Source: Fimenecus sp045613065
GTDB taxonomy: Bacteria; Bacillota; Clostridia; Oscillospirales; Acutalibacteraceae
Reading direction: 5' to 3'
NCBI GenBank assembly: GCA_045613065.1
Contig: JAZLAH010000021.1
Span: forward strand, 1 to 60,924
DNA: 60,924 nucleotides
The translations under genes and the position numbers were made by a program. Positions within the stretch are counted from its first letter, which is position 1. The number at the start of each line of letters is the position of its first letter. The notes under the pieces are model-generated. The model saw only the letters and a list, made by a program, of their open reading frames with translations. It had not been told where the DNA came from and made no database searches. Positions 59,920 through 60,924 of the stretch are shown one piece after another.

Positions 59920-60621
59920 TTATTTACAAAACACATGTCTACCAATTGTTGTTACAACAGGTCTTGACCTAATCCAACGGTTACTCGTTTTTGCAGGATT
60001 ATAATAGTATATAGCACCACCAGTAGGGTCCCAACCATTAATAGCATCTCTTGCAGCTTTTTTTGAAGTGTCGTCTGGAGCAACATTCCAATTACTATCT
60101 CTTACAGCAGAGAATGCACCTGACTGATAAACAACTCCTGAAATAGAATCAGGAAATGATGAATGCTGAACACGGTTAAGCACAACTGCTCCTACTGCAA
60201 CTTGACCTGTGTAACTTTCGCCACGAGCTTCTGCTGCAATAACTTTTGCTAATAAATATATATCGTTTGAACTGTAACCGTTGGTGGATGTTGATGTGCC
60301 TGAACCTAAACCTAAATATAATAATGTTTTAGGTCCTGCAATTCCATCAGCACTTATTCCGCAACTCTTCTGAAAATTTCGAACAGCTTTTTGTGTAGAA
60401 GTTCCATAAACACCGTCAATAGACCCTGAATAGAAACCTAAGTTTTGTAACTTTCTTTGAATCTGTCTGACTTCCTGACCACGGGACCCAAGACTGGAAA
60501 GTGTTGCTGTGTTTTCATAAACAAATCCGATTGATGCTATGACAATAGCATTTAATAATATAATGGCAACTATCTGCCAAAATATCTGTTTGCCTGTACG
60601 TTTTTCATTTTTAATGTCCAT
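59920..60621 (-). CDS. sleB: spore cortex-lytic enzyme SleB
   Basis: 233 residues: an N-terminal transmembrane helix, a peptidoglycan-binding domain (SRGQEVRQIQRKLQNLGFY to GIAGPKTLLYL, about 45-105), a Gly/Ser/Thr linker and the SleB/CwlJ hydrolase domain (LLAKVIAAEARGESYTGQVA with the catalytic Glu near residue 133). A lytic transglycosylase that degrades cortex at germination. No ypeB is seen next to it. Forespore expression is expected, but the upstream GCATA...CATATTC motif is not spaced well enough to call. Confidence 0.93.
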   Translation of the reverse strand: MDIKNEKRTGKQIFWQIVAIILLNAIVIASIGFVYENTATLSSLGSRGQEVRQIQRKLQNLGFYSGSIDGVYGTSTQKAVRNFQKSCGISADGIAGPKTLLYLGLGSGTSTSTNGYSSNDIYLLAKVIAAEARGESYTGQVAVGAVVLNRVQHSSFPDSISGVVYQSGAFSAVRDSNWNVAPDDTSKKAARDAINGWDPTGGAIYYYNPAKTSNRWIRSRPVVTTIGRHVFCK

Positions 60622-60770
60622 ATAATTAACTCCGAATATGCATTATTTGTTATTTATGCTATCCATAACCAACCAAATTATTCAATTTAAACTGAAAATT
60701 ACTCATTCAGTGAAAGAAAATGTGCAAAAAGTCAAAGTCAAAAAATTTTAAAAGAATTTTTAAAAAAGTG

Positions 60771-60799
60771 TTGACAATGGAGGAATGATGTGATATTAT
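60771..60799 (+). promoter_or_regulatory. strong promoter P1 near the right edge
   Basis: TTGACA, 17 nt, TATTAT, preceded by an A-rich upstream region resembling an UP element. The spacing to P2 is 96 bp. Positions 60622-60770 hold the sleB upstream region and no gene. Confidence 0.85.
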
Positions 60800-60866
60800 A
60801 TCAAAGCTGTCTGCGAGAGATAAACGCACAGCGGTTGAGAAAACTTAAAAAAGTTTAAAAAAACTG

Positions 60867-60903
60867 TTGACAAACTCGCGGAGTTATGATAGAATGTAAC
60901 TCC
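60867..60903 (+). promoter_or_regulatory. strong promoter P2 with inverted repeat over the -10
   Basis: TTGACA (60867-60872), 17 nt, TAGAAT (60890-60895). GGAGTT (60880-60885) and AACTCC (60898-60903) form an inverted repeat flanking the -10. The tandem layout resembles rRNA operon promoters; the transcribed gene lies outside the window. Confidence 0.8.
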
Positions 60904-60924
60904 ACCCGCGAAAAACGGGGAGGA

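Overview
The window is about 61 kb of a low-GC Gram-positive chromosome. Endospore genes (spoIVA, a sipL-like gene, a spoIIQ-like gene, sleB), a dockerin-bearing secreted protein, glgC/glgD pairing, a membrane pyrophosphatase and a [FeFe]-hydrogenase-like sensor operon point to an anaerobic, spore-forming member of Clostridia, most like Ruminococcus and relatives (Oscillospirales). The placement rests on gene content and codon style, not on a marker phylogeny.

Left part (1-26.6 kb): a glycogen operon (glgB end, glgC, glgD, glgA), a GH36 alpha-galactosidase facing it, a sipL-spoIVA spore-coat operon with a good sigma-E-type promoter, a YebC-family gene, then glf, a glycosyltransferase, a HAD phosphatase, a DUF4364 regulator and valS in series, an iron alcohol dehydrogenase, and the classic leftward rimP-nusA-rnpM(ylxR)-ylxQ-infB-rbfA-nrnA-truB-ribF operon.

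Middle part (26.8-33.6 kb) is the accessory region: a 62-aa protein abutting a 252-bp MITE-like element with perfect 22-bp terminal inverted repeats, a small secreted amphipathic peptide under a consensus promoter, and a self-contained six-gene phage-derived cassette. The cassette encodes a sigma-4-like regulator, a coiled-coil protein, a BppU-like fibre with collagen stalk and SGNH head, a GH25 endolysin, an XhlA-like protein and a holin. It sits behind a consensus promoter with a perfect LexA box and a leader terminator, and ends in its own terminator. No capsid, terminase, portal, tail tube or integrase gene is present. It looks like an SOS-induced lysis and receptor-binding unit and is the most interesting part of the window.

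Right part (33.6-60.9 kb): a divergent EF-G paralogue, murD-NUDIX-maf, two tandem membrane-anchored proteins sharing an unrecognised C-terminal domain (a third copy, carried by a dockerin protein, lies 3.4 kb on), a DRTGG/HATPase/[FeFe]-hydrogenase-like/DRTGG/PHP signalling operon, a phosphopantetheinyl transferase, spoIIQ-like, lexA, trpS, hppA, murT with a gatD homologue that lacks its catalytic cysteine, a compact shikimate operon (aroB, aroA, aroC, chorismate mutase, aroE-aroK fusion, aroQ), a sialidase-like lipoprotein and sleB. The window ends in two tandem consensus promoters firing right, probably for a highly expressed unit such as an rRNA operon.

Intergenic regions hold several palindromic dispersed repeat families, a 22-bp tandem repeat and many clear intrinsic terminators. 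No tRNA, rRNA or CRISPR array was found inside the window.
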